DNA of 9,580 bases from Limiplasma sp045538465 (GCA_045538465.1 JAZSRK010000165.1:1-9580); one strand, 5' to 3'; positions 1 to 5,976 are shown, counted from the first letter of the stretch. Numbers and translations are program-made. The notes: a model not told the origin generated them from the letters alone.

Positions 1-4
1 TCCG

Positions 5-85
5 CGGCTCTTATGGTGGGGGACCCCCTGCCCCCACCGAGCCGCTTGCTTGAGTGCCCGTCCTCGCTTTGCTGCGGGCGGGCAC
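5..85. repeat. GC-rich hairpins at left edge
   Basis: Two inverted repeats lie back to back. The first pairs CGGCTC (5-10) with GAGCCG (39-44) and, inside it, GGTGGGGG (15-22) with CCCCCACC (31-38), leaving a TTAT bulge and an 8-nt loop. The second pairs GTGCCCG (54-60) with CGGGCAC (79-85). No U-tract follows either stem, so a simple intrinsic terminator is not supported. They look like members of the repeat mosaic that fills the first kilobase. Confidence 0.55.
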
Positions 86-144
86 CGCTTAGCGGGGGTT
101 GGGTGTGAAGGCTCCCCGCCTGCGGCGTGAACGCCTCCCCGTGC

Positions 145-201
145 CCCCCACTTGCCTCTCCCTTTGGGAGAGGGGGTTGAGCGAAGCGAAACCGGAGAGG
201 G
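145..201 (+). repeat. Palindromic repeat family A, copy 1
   Basis: Begins CCCCCACTTGCCTCTCCC and ends CCGGAGAGGG. It aligns along its whole ~57 bp with 368-427, with only a handful of mismatches. The core CTCTCCCTTTGGGAGAG is nearly self-complementary, so a transcript would fold into a hairpin. It is non-coding. Repeats of this kind are common between genes in Faecalibacterium-like genomes (general knowledge). Confidence 0.75.
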
Positions 202-258
202 TTGGCTGTGTGGGCTTGTCGCCTTCGGCTCAACGCCCCTATGGGAGGAGACCCGTAG

Positions 259-310
259 AAGGCTCCTTCGCAAAGCGAGGGAGCTGTCGCCGAATGGCGA
301 CTGAGGGTGC
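259..310 (+). repeat. Palindromic repeat family B, copy 1
   Basis: Reads AAGGCTCCTTCGCAAAGCGA and ends GACTGAGGGTGC. The reverse complement of 925-975 is nearly the same sequence, so the two copies lie in opposite orientation about 600 bp apart. Internal complementarity (GCTCCTTCGC with GCGAGGGAGC, and GTCGCC with GGCGAC) predicts two small stems. Positions 311-367 that follow hold no visible feature. Confidence 0.72.
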
Positions 311-367
311 TCCAACTTGCTAAGAAACTATAGCTACATCTCCGTAGCCAATCGACAAAACCCGCTA

Positions 368-427
368 CCCCCACTTGCCTCTCCCTCTGGGAGAGGTGGC
401 TGAGCGTAGCGAGGCCGGAGAGGGCAT
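368..427 (+). repeat. Palindromic repeat family A, copy 2
   Basis: A direct copy of 145-201, with core CTCTCCCTCTGGGAGAG and end CCGGAGAGGG. Together with copy 3 in the opposite orientation (456-511) it makes a head-to-head pair, with CCCCAC ends outermost and GAGAGGG/CCCTCTC ends facing inward. A transcript across both could form one long stem. Confidence 0.75.
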
Positions 428-455
428 TGCCGCAAAGGAAGCCTTTCAACGTGAA

Positions 456-511
456 CCCTCTCAGTCAGGCTGCGCCTGACAGCTCTCCCAGAGGGAGAGC
501 CAAGGGTGGGG
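456..511 (-). repeat. Palindromic repeat family A, copy 3 (inverted)
   Basis: On the minus strand it reads CCCCACCCTTGGCTCTCCCT and ends CTGACTGAGAGGG, the same family as 145-201 and 368-427. It differs in the middle, where GTCAGGCGCAGCCTGAC forms an extra perfect 7-bp hairpin. Positions 454-485 are identical over 32 bp to 1057-1088. Confidence 0.75.
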
Positions 512-604
512 CGACGGCCAACCTGCACCACCACTTGTTCGGGTTGCAAGGCGATGCATGAATGCAGCCGCCAGCCGGCCCGCACCGCGACGGTAGAGAG
601 CGAC

Positions 605-745
605 GTCAAATCCCCCGCCCTTTTTTGCGGCGGGGAAAAGGGCAAACGTAGCTGCGCCAAGTAGCGCTTACAAAAGCCAACGTACACCCGGCAATTGCGA
701 GTTTTGCCCGCCGCCGAAAAAAACGGGCTTTAAAGGGGATTTGAC
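605..745. repeat. MITE-like imperfect inverted repeat, ~141 bp
   Basis: The outer arms GTCAAATCCCC (605-615) and GGGGATTTGAC (735-745) are perfect complements. Moving inward, TTTTTTGCGGCGGG and AAAGGGCAAAC on the left match, in reverse complement, CCCGCCGCCGAAAAAAA and GTTTTGCCC on the right, giving roughly 45-bp imperfect arms around a ~50-bp centre. No ORF of note lies inside. The form is that of a small non-autonomous element or a long structured repeat. No target-site duplication was confirmed. Confidence 0.55.
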
Positions 746-770
746 CAAAGCGAACGTGTCGCTGTTTTCT

Positions 771-796
771 GGTTACTCTTTTTAAAAAGAGTAACC
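771..796. repeat. 26-bp perfect palindrome
   Basis: GGTTACTCTTTTT followed by AAAAAGAGTAACC: each 13-nt half is the exact reverse complement of the other, with no loop. In either direction a transcript would form a stem with a U/A-rich centre. It sits directly before the GTGTGGGGGT hairpin at 801-825. No protein-coding role is visible. Confidence 0.8.
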
Positions 797-800
797 GCGG

Positions 801-825
801 GTGTGGGGGTGCGTAACCCCCACAC
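801..825. repeat. Strong 10-bp stem hairpin
   Basis: GTGTGGGGGT (801-810) pairs perfectly with ACCCCCACAC (816-825) around the loop GCGTA. With the palindrome at 771-796 it forms a two-hairpin unit that I associate with repeated intergenic DNA in Clostridia (from memory, not checked). There is no T-run on the plus strand after it. Confidence 0.75.
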
Positions 826-830
826 AGTTC

Positions 831-857
831 CTCGCAGCGGTACTGCGAGATAACTAC
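831..857 (+). repeat. Short hairpin repeat family C, copy 1
   Basis: A 27-bp unit starting CTCGCAGCGGTACTGCGAG, whose CTCGCAG and CTGCGAG arms make a 7-bp stem, followed by ATAACTAC. It recurs in direct orientation at 988-1014 with one mismatch. Both copies are followed by similar CCGCTGC stretches. Confidence 0.7.
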
Positions 858-924
858 ACACCGCTGCTGCTGTCAGAAGTGCTGAGAACTGCGGAAAGCA
901 GCAAGAACACTCCATCTGCTAATG

Positions 925-975
925 GCACCCTCAGTCAGCTTCGCTGACAGCTCCCTCGCTTCGCGAAGGAGCCTT
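925..975 (-). repeat. Palindromic repeat family B, copy 2 (inverted)
   Basis: On the minus strand it reads AAGGCTCCTTCGCGAAGCGA and ends GACTGAGGGTGC, matching 259-310. CAGTCAGC (931-938 region) with GCTGACAG, and GCTTCGCGAAGG around 959-968, are internal palindromes. It lies 12 bp before the second family C copy, so families B, C and A are stacked here. Confidence 0.72.
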
Positions 976-987
976 TGGCTGGCTGCC

Positions 988-1014
988 CTCGCAGCGGCAC
1001 TGCGAGATAACTAC
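988..1014 (+). repeat. Short hairpin repeat family C, copy 2
   Basis: CTCGCAGCGGCACTGCGAG plus ATAACTAC, one mismatch from 831-857. The mismatch lies in the loop, so the stem is kept, which is what a structured repeat would show. Confidence 0.7.
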
Positions 1015-1056
1015 TCAGCGCCGCTGCCGCAAGCAGCAAATGCTTGGCGAAAGTCA

Positions 1057-1088
1057 AACCCTCTCAGTCAGGCTGCGCCTGACAGCTC
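1057..1088 (-). repeat. Palindromic repeat family A, truncated copy 4
   Basis: Identical over 32 bp to 454-485. Only the CCCTCTCAGTCAGGC half of the family is present. The half with the CTCTCCCTCTGGGAGAG core is missing, and the neighbouring bases are the 3' end of the metallophosphoesterase gene. The last two bases of this copy form part of that gene's TGA stop codon (1087-1089). Confidence 0.72.
1067..1083 (-). terminator. Possible repeat-derived terminator
   Basis: GTCAGGC (1067-1073) and GCCTGAC (1077-1083) form a perfect 7-bp GC-rich stem with a 3-nt loop, starting 3 bp beyond the stop codon of the last minus-strand gene. After it the minus strand reads TGAGAGGGTTTGACTTT, which has only short T-runs. 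Position favours termination of the operon and the poor U-tract counts against it. It could instead be a Rho-independent stall or an mRNA 3' end protector. Confidence 0.35.
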
Positions 1089-1782
1089 ACTCCACCGTCA
1101 GCAGCAAAACCTCGCAGGGGTTATTCCACCTTGGCATTCGGCAGGGGTTTCCTGCACCGGCAGAGATCAGCAGTTTGCCGTCGTTCTCCCAGCCCTTGGT
1201 GTACTTGGGGAAAAGATACTGCCCGGGGGCATACAGCCCGTGCTGCCCGATGCGGATCTGCCCGCCATGGGCATGACCGGCGATGGTCAGATCGATCTTG
1301 CGATGGCGCAGGTGCTTCATATAATGCTCCGGCTTGTGGCACAAAAGCAGCTTGCAGCCATCCAGCTTTTCAAACTCATCCACCATGTCCGGCACACGCA
1401 CGGTCTCCGGGTCGTACCAGCCGCCGATCCATACGTCTTGGAAGTGTTCAAAGCTGTTTACCAGCACCGTTGCGCCGCTTTCCCGAGCCAGCGCCATCAG
1501 TTGGCTGTACTTTTGCTGGCGAAGCTCATGGTTGCCGGGCGAATAAAAAGTAGGACGGCGCTTGGCGCTTTCCCGCAAAAAAGCCAAGCCCATGTCGTAC
1601 TCTTGTTTGTAACGGTTGCTTACATCGCCTGGCACCAATACTGCATCCACATCCTCCATCAGAGGCAGCAGGTCGTCAAAGGGCTCGCTGTGCAGATCGC
1701 TGATGACGAGAAAACGCAGGGGATGGGAGAGTTTTCCGGTTTGCAGGCGATAGGGGGTGACCACTCGCTGGTTCTTTTTCAT
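1087..1782 (-). CDS. Calcineurin-like metallophosphoesterase (YkuE/YaeI-like)
   Basis: A 231-aa protein with the complete two-metal phosphoesterase motif series: D29-L-H31, G52-D53, G83-N-H-E86, H149 (LLCHKPEH) and G169-H-A-H172-G-G-Q. These residues bind the two catalytic metal ions that hydrolyse phosphomonoesters or diesters; the substrate cannot be read from sequence. The GHAHGGQ motif and the C-terminal RWNNPCEVLLLT stretch match the YkuE/YaeI type. These proteins often have an N-terminal membrane anchor, but none is seen here, so it is probably cytoplasmic. The start is set by a perfect AAGGAGGT eight bases upstream. It is the last gene of the minus-strand array, 21 bp after the second phosphoesterase. 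Its domain is full length, yet its TGA is shared with a repeat copy, so the native C-terminus may have been trimmed or replaced. Confidence 0.9.
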   Translation of the reverse strand: MKKNQRVVTPYRLQTGKLSHPLRFLVISDLHSEPFDDLLPLMEDVDAVLVPGDVSNRYKQEYDMGLAFLRESAKRRPTFYSPGNHELRQQKYSQLMALARESGATVLVNSFEHFQDVWIGGWYDPETVRVPDMVDEFEKLDGCKLLLCHKPEHYMKHLRHRKIDLTIAGHAHGGQIRIGQHGLYAPGQYLFPKYTKGWENDGKLLISAGAGNPCRMPRWNNPCEVLLLTVE

Positions 1783-1803
1783 CGATAGACCTCCTTGAGA
1801 CCG

Positions 1804-2505
1804 CTATCGGCTGTACACCGCATGGCGGATCTCGTTGATGTAGGCATCCGCCCGAGGCAAGCCGGCGGCTTGCAGCGCATCCTTCACGGCCTGCTCCCGG
1901 TCGTAGGGCAGCTGGCGCATGCGCACTTCAAAGGGCGCAGGGGTCTCGCCCGGCGTTGCCTCCAGGATCAGGTAGCAGCAGTAGGGCACGCCCATGGCAT
2001 TGCCCACGCTGCCGGTGTTGATGAACAGTCCCGGGTTGATGGTACGCATGGCTTGCCGATGCGCGTCTGCATAGAGCACTACATCGTAGGGTCTCCCATC
2101 TGCGTCTTTAAAAAATGCCTGTATCTGCTCAATGTCGTGCCGCACAGTTACCAGATCTTCCATAATGGGACGGCCATGCATCAGGCGGATCCTCCGCCCG
2201 GACATCGTCATTTCGCTCTCCCGGGGCAAGGCCCGAAGGGCAGCCAGCCGTTCCTCTCCCAGCTGGTTCCAATAAAACTCATCGTTGGGATAGCCCTTCT
2301 CGCCTACGCCATAGTCCCAGTTGCCGCCGAGGATCAACTCGCAGTGTTCCATGGCCCAGTCGAAGGTTCGGTCGCTGCTGGGGCCCTTGCCCACGATATC
2401 GCCCAAGCAGATGATGCGGTCTGGCTTCTGTTGGCGCAGATCCTCCTCCAAAGCGCATACGGCAGGCCAGTTGCCGTGCAAGTCGCCTACAAATGCGATC
2501 TTCAT
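1804..2505 (-). CDS. Metallophosphoesterase (Metallophos_2, YfcE-like)
   Basis: A 233-aa cytoplasmic protein opening MKIAFVGDLHGNWPAV. Metal-ligand motifs in order are D8-L-H10, G35-D36, G61-N62, H110 (LMHGRP) and D147-A-H149, followed by INTGSVG (162-168), which is typical of the small YfcE / diadenosine tetraphosphatase-like group. Two motifs are off-consensus: GNWD where GNHE or GNCD is usual, and ADAHR where GHTH or GDTH is usual. The substrate is unknown. A longer open frame extends upstream, but ATG at 2505 is preferred because GAGGAG lies just upstream, the product then starts exactly at the family's N-terminal strand, and the ATGA overlap with the preceding gene's stop is a standard coupling signal. 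It shares little with the other phosphoesterase beyond the motif set, so a recent tandem duplication is unlikely. Confidence 0.88.
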   Translation of the reverse strand: MKIAFVGDLHGNWPAVCALEEDLRQQKPDRIICLGDIVGKGPSSDRTFDWAMEHCELILGGNWDYGVGEKGYPNDEFYWNQLGEERLAALRALPRESEMTMSGRRIRLMHGRPIMEDLVTVRHDIEQIQAFFKDADGRPYDVVLYADAHRQAMRTINPGLFINTGSVGNAMGVPYCCYLILEATPGETPAPFEVRMRQLPYDREQAVKDALQAAGLPRADAYINEIRHAVYSR

Positions 2506-2975
2506 AGCCCCAGCTCCTCTGCCAGAAGGGCGGCGCACAGCTCGATATACCGGGCGCAAGGGCGCTTGCGGTAGTATTCCGGGGTGCGCTCGCTGGGCTG
2601 TGCTTTGGCTACGATGCCGCTCTTCATCAGCAGCGTTTTGCATTCGGAGGTCTCATGCTCTGCCACAAAGGCAGCGTGCAGGCGCTGGATGTCTGCATAG
2701 AGCTGCTTTTTGCCCTCGTAGTCCTCCGCATCGTCGTAGCCCCGAAGGGTGCCCAGCACCATGACCATAGCGCTTACGGCACCGCAGGTCATCCGAAGAC
2801 CGCCGATGCCTCCGCCCATTCCGGAGGCAATACGCAGAGCAGTCTTTTGCGAAATGCCCATTTCTTCACAAAAAGCCGCAAAGACGGACTGGGCGCAATT
2901 GTACCCCGAAAGGTACATATTGCGTGCCAGTTCCGCCTTGGCGGCAACACGTTCAGATGAAAACTGCATGCTCAT
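2502..2975 (-). CDS. C_GCAxxG_C_C family protein
   Basis: A 157-aa small cytoplasmic protein. YNCAQSVFAAF (25-35), the glycine-rich SGMGGGIGGLRMTCGAV (51-67), C112 in ECKTLL and RPCARYI (138-144) are the landmarks of the C_GCAxxG_C_C family, predicted redox or metal-binding proteins with spaced conserved cysteines. Candidate ligands are C27, C64, C112 and C140, with C36 and C147 as extras. The central motif here is CGAVSA, with Ala where the family usually has Gly. The ATG at 2975 overlaps the mrp stop by one base (TGATG); a second in-frame ATG two codons later (2969) is possible. Its location after an iron-sulfur-type ATPase fits a redox or metal role, but the function of this family is not established. 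Confidence 0.88.
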   Translation of the reverse strand: MSMQFSSERVAAKAELARNMYLSGYNCAQSVFAAFCEEMGISQKTALRIASGMGGGIGGLRMTCGAVSAMVMVLGTLRGYDDAEDYEGKKQLYADIQRLHAAFVAEHETSECKTLLMKSGIVAKAQPSERTPEYYRKRPCARYIELCAALLAEELGL

Positions 2976-3811
2976 CAGCGTGCCTTGGGCTCCAGATCTT
3001 GAATAGCGTCAGCGATCTGATCCAGCCAGTCGCCTTCGAACAGCTCCAAAAGACCCTTATCCACGCTGCCGGCCAGTTTGGGATCAATGGGCAGACCGGC
3101 GGTGAGGGGAATGCTGTATTGCTTGGCAATATCGTCCTTGCGGCTGCGGCCGAACAGGTCGTACTTCTTGCCGCAGTCGGGGCAGGTGATGTAGCTCATG
3201 TTTTCTACCAGACCCAAAACAGGAATGTTCATCAGGCTGGTCATCTTGAGAGCCTTTTCCACGATCATGCCCACCAATTCCTGGGGGGTGGAGACCAGCA
3301 CCACGCCATCCACAGGGATGGACTGGAACACAGTGAGCATCACATCGCCGGTTCCCGGAGGCATATCGATGAACAGAACGTCCTTCTCGCCCCAGATCAC
3401 ATCCGTCCAGAACTGACCCACCGCACCGGCGATGACGGGGCCGCGCCATACCACGGGGTCGCTCTCGTTCTCCAAAAGCAGGTTCAGGCTCATTACATCG
3501 ATGCCGGAGGCAGAGCGCACCGGGAACATGCCCTGATCGCTGCCAGCGGCCTTTTCCTTAAGACCAAAGGCACGGGGAATGGAAGGGCCGGTGATGTCGG
3601 CATCCAGAATACCGACCTTCATGCCACGGCGCTGTGCCAGCACCGCCAAAAGGGCCGTGACCATGCTCTTGCCTACGCCGCCCTTACCGGAGCAAACACC
3701 GATCACTTTTTTGATGCGGCTCAGCTCGTGGGGCTTTTGCAGAAGGCTTTCCTGCTTGCGTTCGCCGCAGTTAGCGGTGCAAGTGGAACAATCGTGCGTA
3801 CATTCGCTCAT
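2975..3811 (-). CDS. mrp: Mrp/NBP35-type P-loop ATPase, Fe-S carrier
   Basis: A 278-aa cytoplasmic MinD-superfamily ATPase that, in studied relatives (ApbC/Mrp/Nbp35), binds and transfers Fe-S clusters. The deviant Walker A motif GKGGVGKS is at 42-49, switch I-like DADITGPS at 70-77, DMPPGTGD at 149-156, and the cluster-binding CPDC at C210/C213. An N-terminal cysteine patch (C4, C8, C11, C15) resembles the extra cluster of the eukaryotic Nbp35 group but with tighter spacing (CX3CX2CX3C). No N-terminal DUF59/MIP18 domain is present, as is usual in Clostridia. AAAGAGGT upstream sets the start. The 89-bp gap before it suggests possible separate control, though I see no clear promoter there. The next gene overlaps it by one base. 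Confidence 0.94.
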   Translation of the reverse strand: MSECTHDCSTCTANCGERKQESLLQKPHELSRIKKVIGVCSGKGGVGKSMVTALLAVLAQRRGMKVGILDADITGPSIPRAFGLKEKAAGSDQGMFPVRSASGIDVMSLNLLLENESDPVVWRGPVIAGAVGQFWTDVIWGEKDVLFIDMPPGTGDVMLTVFQSIPVDGVVLVSTPQELVGMIVEKALKMTSLMNIPVLGLVENMSYITCPDCGKKYDLFGRSRKDDIAKQYSIPLTAGLPIDPKLAGSVDKGLLELFEGDWLDQIADAIQDLEPKAR

Positions 3812-3900
3812 GTTCGTTTACCTCTTTCCCAAGATTGTGTTTTCGAAAGCAAAACTATTTTTTTGCCTTCGGTATGATCGAGCATATTTGGAAGGGGGGA
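3812..3900. other. Gap between DUF3842 gene and mrp
   Basis: An AT-richer 89 bp inside an otherwise tightly packed minus-strand array. The minus strand holds the mrp ribosome binding site (AAAGAGGT), an A7 run and a weak GTTTT-GCTTTCG-AAAAC stem. I found no -35/-10 pair with acceptable spacing and no GC-rich hairpin with a T-run, so neither an internal promoter nor a terminator can be claimed. Confidence 0.4.
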
Positions 3901-4317
3901 TCACTCCGCTTGACCGATCAGCTGTGCGGCGGCCTGTGCGGCCTTGCGGATCAGGCTGTCCAGCGGCTGTTTTTCCACACCGGCGATAATGAGCCCGCAC
4001 CGATCCAGCGGCACAAGAATTTTCTGCGCCTCGCTCAGGCTGATAGCTGCGGCAATGCCGGGGGTGATCTCGCCCAGCATGGCGTTGGCATGAAGAATGC
4101 CCGTCACCCCGAGGATCACATCAGCGCTCTTGCATTGGTAGCGGATGGCACCCTCGCCAGTGGCGCCCATATCGGCTCCGGCTTTCAGCATAGCAGCTGT
4201 AGCCTGCACATTGGTGCCCAGCGCCAGAATGGGCTGCTGCGGCATGACCGCTTTCAAAGCGGAAACGATGCTTTTGCCCACACCGCCGCCCTGCCCGTCG
4301 ATGACCAGCAGCTTCAC
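3901..4317 (-). CDS. DUF3842 family protein, P-loop-like
   Basis: A 138-aa cytoplasmic protein matching the DUF3842 family by length and by the N-terminal strand plus loop VIDGQGGGVGKSIVSAL (5-21). That loop looks like the Walker A variant of ParA/MinD-type ATPases, GGxGKS, but the rest of an ATPase (Walker B, switch motifs) is not obvious in so short a protein. ALGTNVQATAAMLKAGAD (32-49), GEGAI (54-58) and a GVTGILHANAMLGEITP stretch (70-86) look like further conserved blocks. The start codon is GTG, not ATG: GTGA overlaps the kinase stop, and AAGGAGG lies eight bases upstream. The function is unknown. Placement next to mrp, whose P-loop reads GKGGVGKS, hints at a shared nucleotide-binding or partner role (inference). 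Confidence 0.85.
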   Translation of the reverse strand: MKLLVIDGQGGGVGKSIVSALKAVMPQQPILALGTNVQATAAMLKAGADMGATGEGAIRYQCKSADVILGVTGILHANAMLGEITPGIAAAISLSEAQKILVPLDRCGLIIAGVEKQPLDSLIRKAAQAAAQLIGQAE

Positions 4318-5393
4318 TCCTCATCCTCCTTCAGCGGGCTTTCGCAGCGTACGATCACATCAGCCCGCTTCTTTATATCATACGCCTCAAAGTATATTTT
4401 TTCAAGAGGGATCCACTCGTTGCGGAAGCGTTCCAGCATGGCCGGGTCTCGTTTGGCGATGCGGCGCAGCTGCTCCTGCTCATCCACATCCACGTAGACC
4501 CGCAGGGCGCTTCGCTCTTGATAGATCGCATCAAAGGCGGGATGATGGCTGTAGCTGCCCTCGATGATGCCCACATCATCCACGCGCACATGCTTTTGCA
4601 CCATGGTGCCGGTGGCGCAATCGAAGCGCTGGTAGCATACAAGCCCGTCGTCCAGATGTATCAGCACCTCTTGCAGGAAGCGTTCGTAGTCCACATTACC
4701 GCCCGGCAGCGAAAGCCGCTCCGGCGTGCGTTTCTCAAAGGGCAGAAAGAAGTCGTCCATCCGGATCGGGTCGTGCCATTCCATACCAGCCAGCATTCTG
4801 CCCAGCGTGCTTTTGCCGCTGCCGCAGGGGCCATCCAGCACGATCAGGTTTTTTCCCTCATGGAGTCTTTCCACAACCGGCAGCAGCGATACGAAGCTTT
4901 CCAGCACCACCCGGTAATGGGGCGCATATGCCCTGCGGTAGGCATCGCTGTGGCTGACCACCGGGCGGCCTGCATTTCGATGCTGATCGAGAAATTCTTC
5001 CCACTGCCGCATGGAAAAAGCCGTCCAGCCTTTATGAACGGCTCCCTGCACATGGCTCAGCGCACCGGAATAGATGAGCTCATTATTTCTGCGGCGAAGA
5101 ACCTCCTTCTCCGTGGCGCGCATCATACGGGCGAGCCACTTTGCACCCAGCCTGCGCACCTGAGGCGCAGCCAGATTCAGCCTGCACAGCCCCAAACCGA
5201 TACTCTCGCTCACAGGAACGGACGCATCCTCCGGGATGCTGTCCATCTCCTGCCGAAGCATCCGCTGGCAAGTTTCCTGATCGGGCAGCAGATGCCCGCA
5301 GCCAAAAGCATGCTGGTAGGCCAGCTTTACTACATCTGTAGGCTGCATCAGCGGATACTTATCAAAATGCTCTTTCAAAAGCTGTTCGTTCAT
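4314..5393 (-). CDS. Uridine-kinase-like P-loop kinase with extra N-terminal domain
   Basis: A 359-aa protein in two parts. Residues 1 to ~170 form a domain with QPTDVVKLAYQHAFGCGHLL (17-36), a block I have seen in Clostridia proteins but cannot name. Residues ~182-359 are a nucleoside-monophosphate-kinase-type P-loop domain: Walker A GPCGSGKST (188-196), MDDFFLP (212-218), the YERF segment (236-239), EGSYSHHP (278-285), and a lid-like arginine-rich stretch with RRIAKRD (310-316). DDFF and EGSY are typical of uridine kinases, which phosphorylate uridine or cytidine using ATP or GTP. The real substrate is uncertain given the added domain and the neighbouring vitamin-type transporter. AAGGAG lies upstream of the ATG. 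It follows the ECF gene by 13 bp, and its stop overlaps the DUF3842 start. Confidence 0.8.
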   Translation of the reverse strand: MNEQLLKEHFDKYPLMQPTDVVKLAYQHAFGCGHLLPDQETCQRMLRQEMDSIPEDASVPVSESIGLGLCRLNLAAPQVRRLGAKWLARMMRATEKEVLRRRNNELIYSGALSHVQGAVHKGWTAFSMRQWEEFLDQHRNAGRPVVSHSDAYRRAYAPHYRVVLESFVSLLPVVERLHEGKNLIVLDGPCGSGKSTLGRMLAGMEWHDPIRMDDFFLPFEKRTPERLSLPGGNVDYERFLQEVLIHLDDGLVCYQRFDCATGTMVQKHVRVDDVGIIEGSYSHHPAFDAIYQERSALRVYVDVDEQEQLRRIAKRDPAMLERFRNEWIPLEKIYFEAYDIKKRADVIVRCESPLKEDEE

Positions 5394-5406
5394 AAAAGCT
5401 CCTTCG

Positions 5407-5976
5407 TTATTGATCGGCGGGGATCAGCTTGGTGCGCTCCAACGCACCCACCACCAGCGGCACCAGCACCAATTGCAAAACGATGCCCGGCCAGGCATTT
5501 ACAAAGCCGCCCATCCAGAATGCCGCCATGGCAAAGGGCGTATCCATCAGCAGGGCATAGATCAGCCAGCTGACAACGCCCCAAACGATGCGTCCCCCCA
5601 CCATAGCGCCCACCAGCGCCAGCAAGATGCGCCCCTTGCGCCCTTTCAGCCAGCGGTACAACAGCCCTGCCAAAGTGCCGTAAGCCGCCAGCTCAAAGGC
5701 CATGGCCAGCGCTGTGGGGATCATCGGCGGCATACCAAACAATAGACTGCGCAATAGCGGCAGCACAAAACCCACAGCCAGCCCCCAAGGCCAGCCGCAC
5801 ACAAAACCGCAAATGAGCACCGGCAGATGCAAAGGAAGCAGCATGCTGCCAATTTCGGGGATCTGCCCCGTCAGAAAGGGCAGCACCAACCCCAAGCCCA
5901 GCATAAGCGCAGCAAGCACCATACGCAATATCTTGCCCTGCCTCAGCTTGGCAGGCGTATTCTGTTTTTCGACCAT
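5407..5976 (-). CDS. ECF transporter S component
   Basis: A 189-aa integral membrane protein with about six hydrophobic segments (roughly 17-36, 47-62, 64-80, 86-108, 117-142, 157-178) and a positively charged N-terminus (KLRQGK), the usual layout of the substrate-binding subunit of energy-coupling-factor vitamin importers (PF12822-type). The block PLHLPVLICG (48-57) plus GFVLPLLRSLLFGMPPMIPT (69-88) and AMAFELAAYG (91-100) is the strongest family sign. S components bind the vitamin and dock on a shared EcfT-EcfA module encoded elsewhere. The substrate cannot be assigned; pantothenate, folate, a thiamine precursor or queuosine precursors are all conceivable. It is the first gene of the minus array, with a clear promoter, a structured ~100-nt leader, and GGAAAGGATG as ribosome binding site. 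Confidence 0.88.
   Translation of the reverse strand: MVEKQNTPAKLRQGKILRMVLAALMLGLGLVLPFLTGQIPEIGSMLLPLHLPVLICGFVCGWPWGLAVGFVLPLLRSLLFGMPPMIPTALAMAFELAAYGTLAGLLYRWLKGRKGRILLALVGAMVGGRIVWGVVSWLIYALLMDTPFAMAAFWMGGFVNAWPGIVLQLVLVPLVVGALERTKLIPADQ

Noticed and set aside
334..687. Minus-strand 117-codon frame in the repeat region
   Set aside because: It consists largely of translated repeat A sequence (PLPEGEAS-type runs), which is known to produce spurious ORFs.
1..1086. CRISPR array
   Set aside because: Repeats are irregularly spaced, in both orientations, of several families, and lack uniform spacers. No cas genes are seen.
922..1788. Long plus-strand open frame (288 codons) opposite the metallophosphoesterase
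   Set aside because: It is antisense to a gene with a full motif set, lacks a ribosome binding site, and begins inside a repeat. High GC keeps antisense frames open.
1087..2505. Recent tandem duplication of one phosphoesterase gene
   Set aside because: The two proteins share only the metal-binding motif order; lengths, motif variants and C-termini place them in different subfamilies.
2924..3877. Plus-strand open frame (317 codons) opposite mrp
   Set aside because: The opposite strand encodes an unmistakable Mrp ATPase. The His-rich translation is typical of an antisense shadow.
4518..5573. Plus-strand open frame (351 codons) opposite the kinase
   Set aside because: Antisense to the kinase and the ECF gene, with no ribosome binding site and no recognisable domain.
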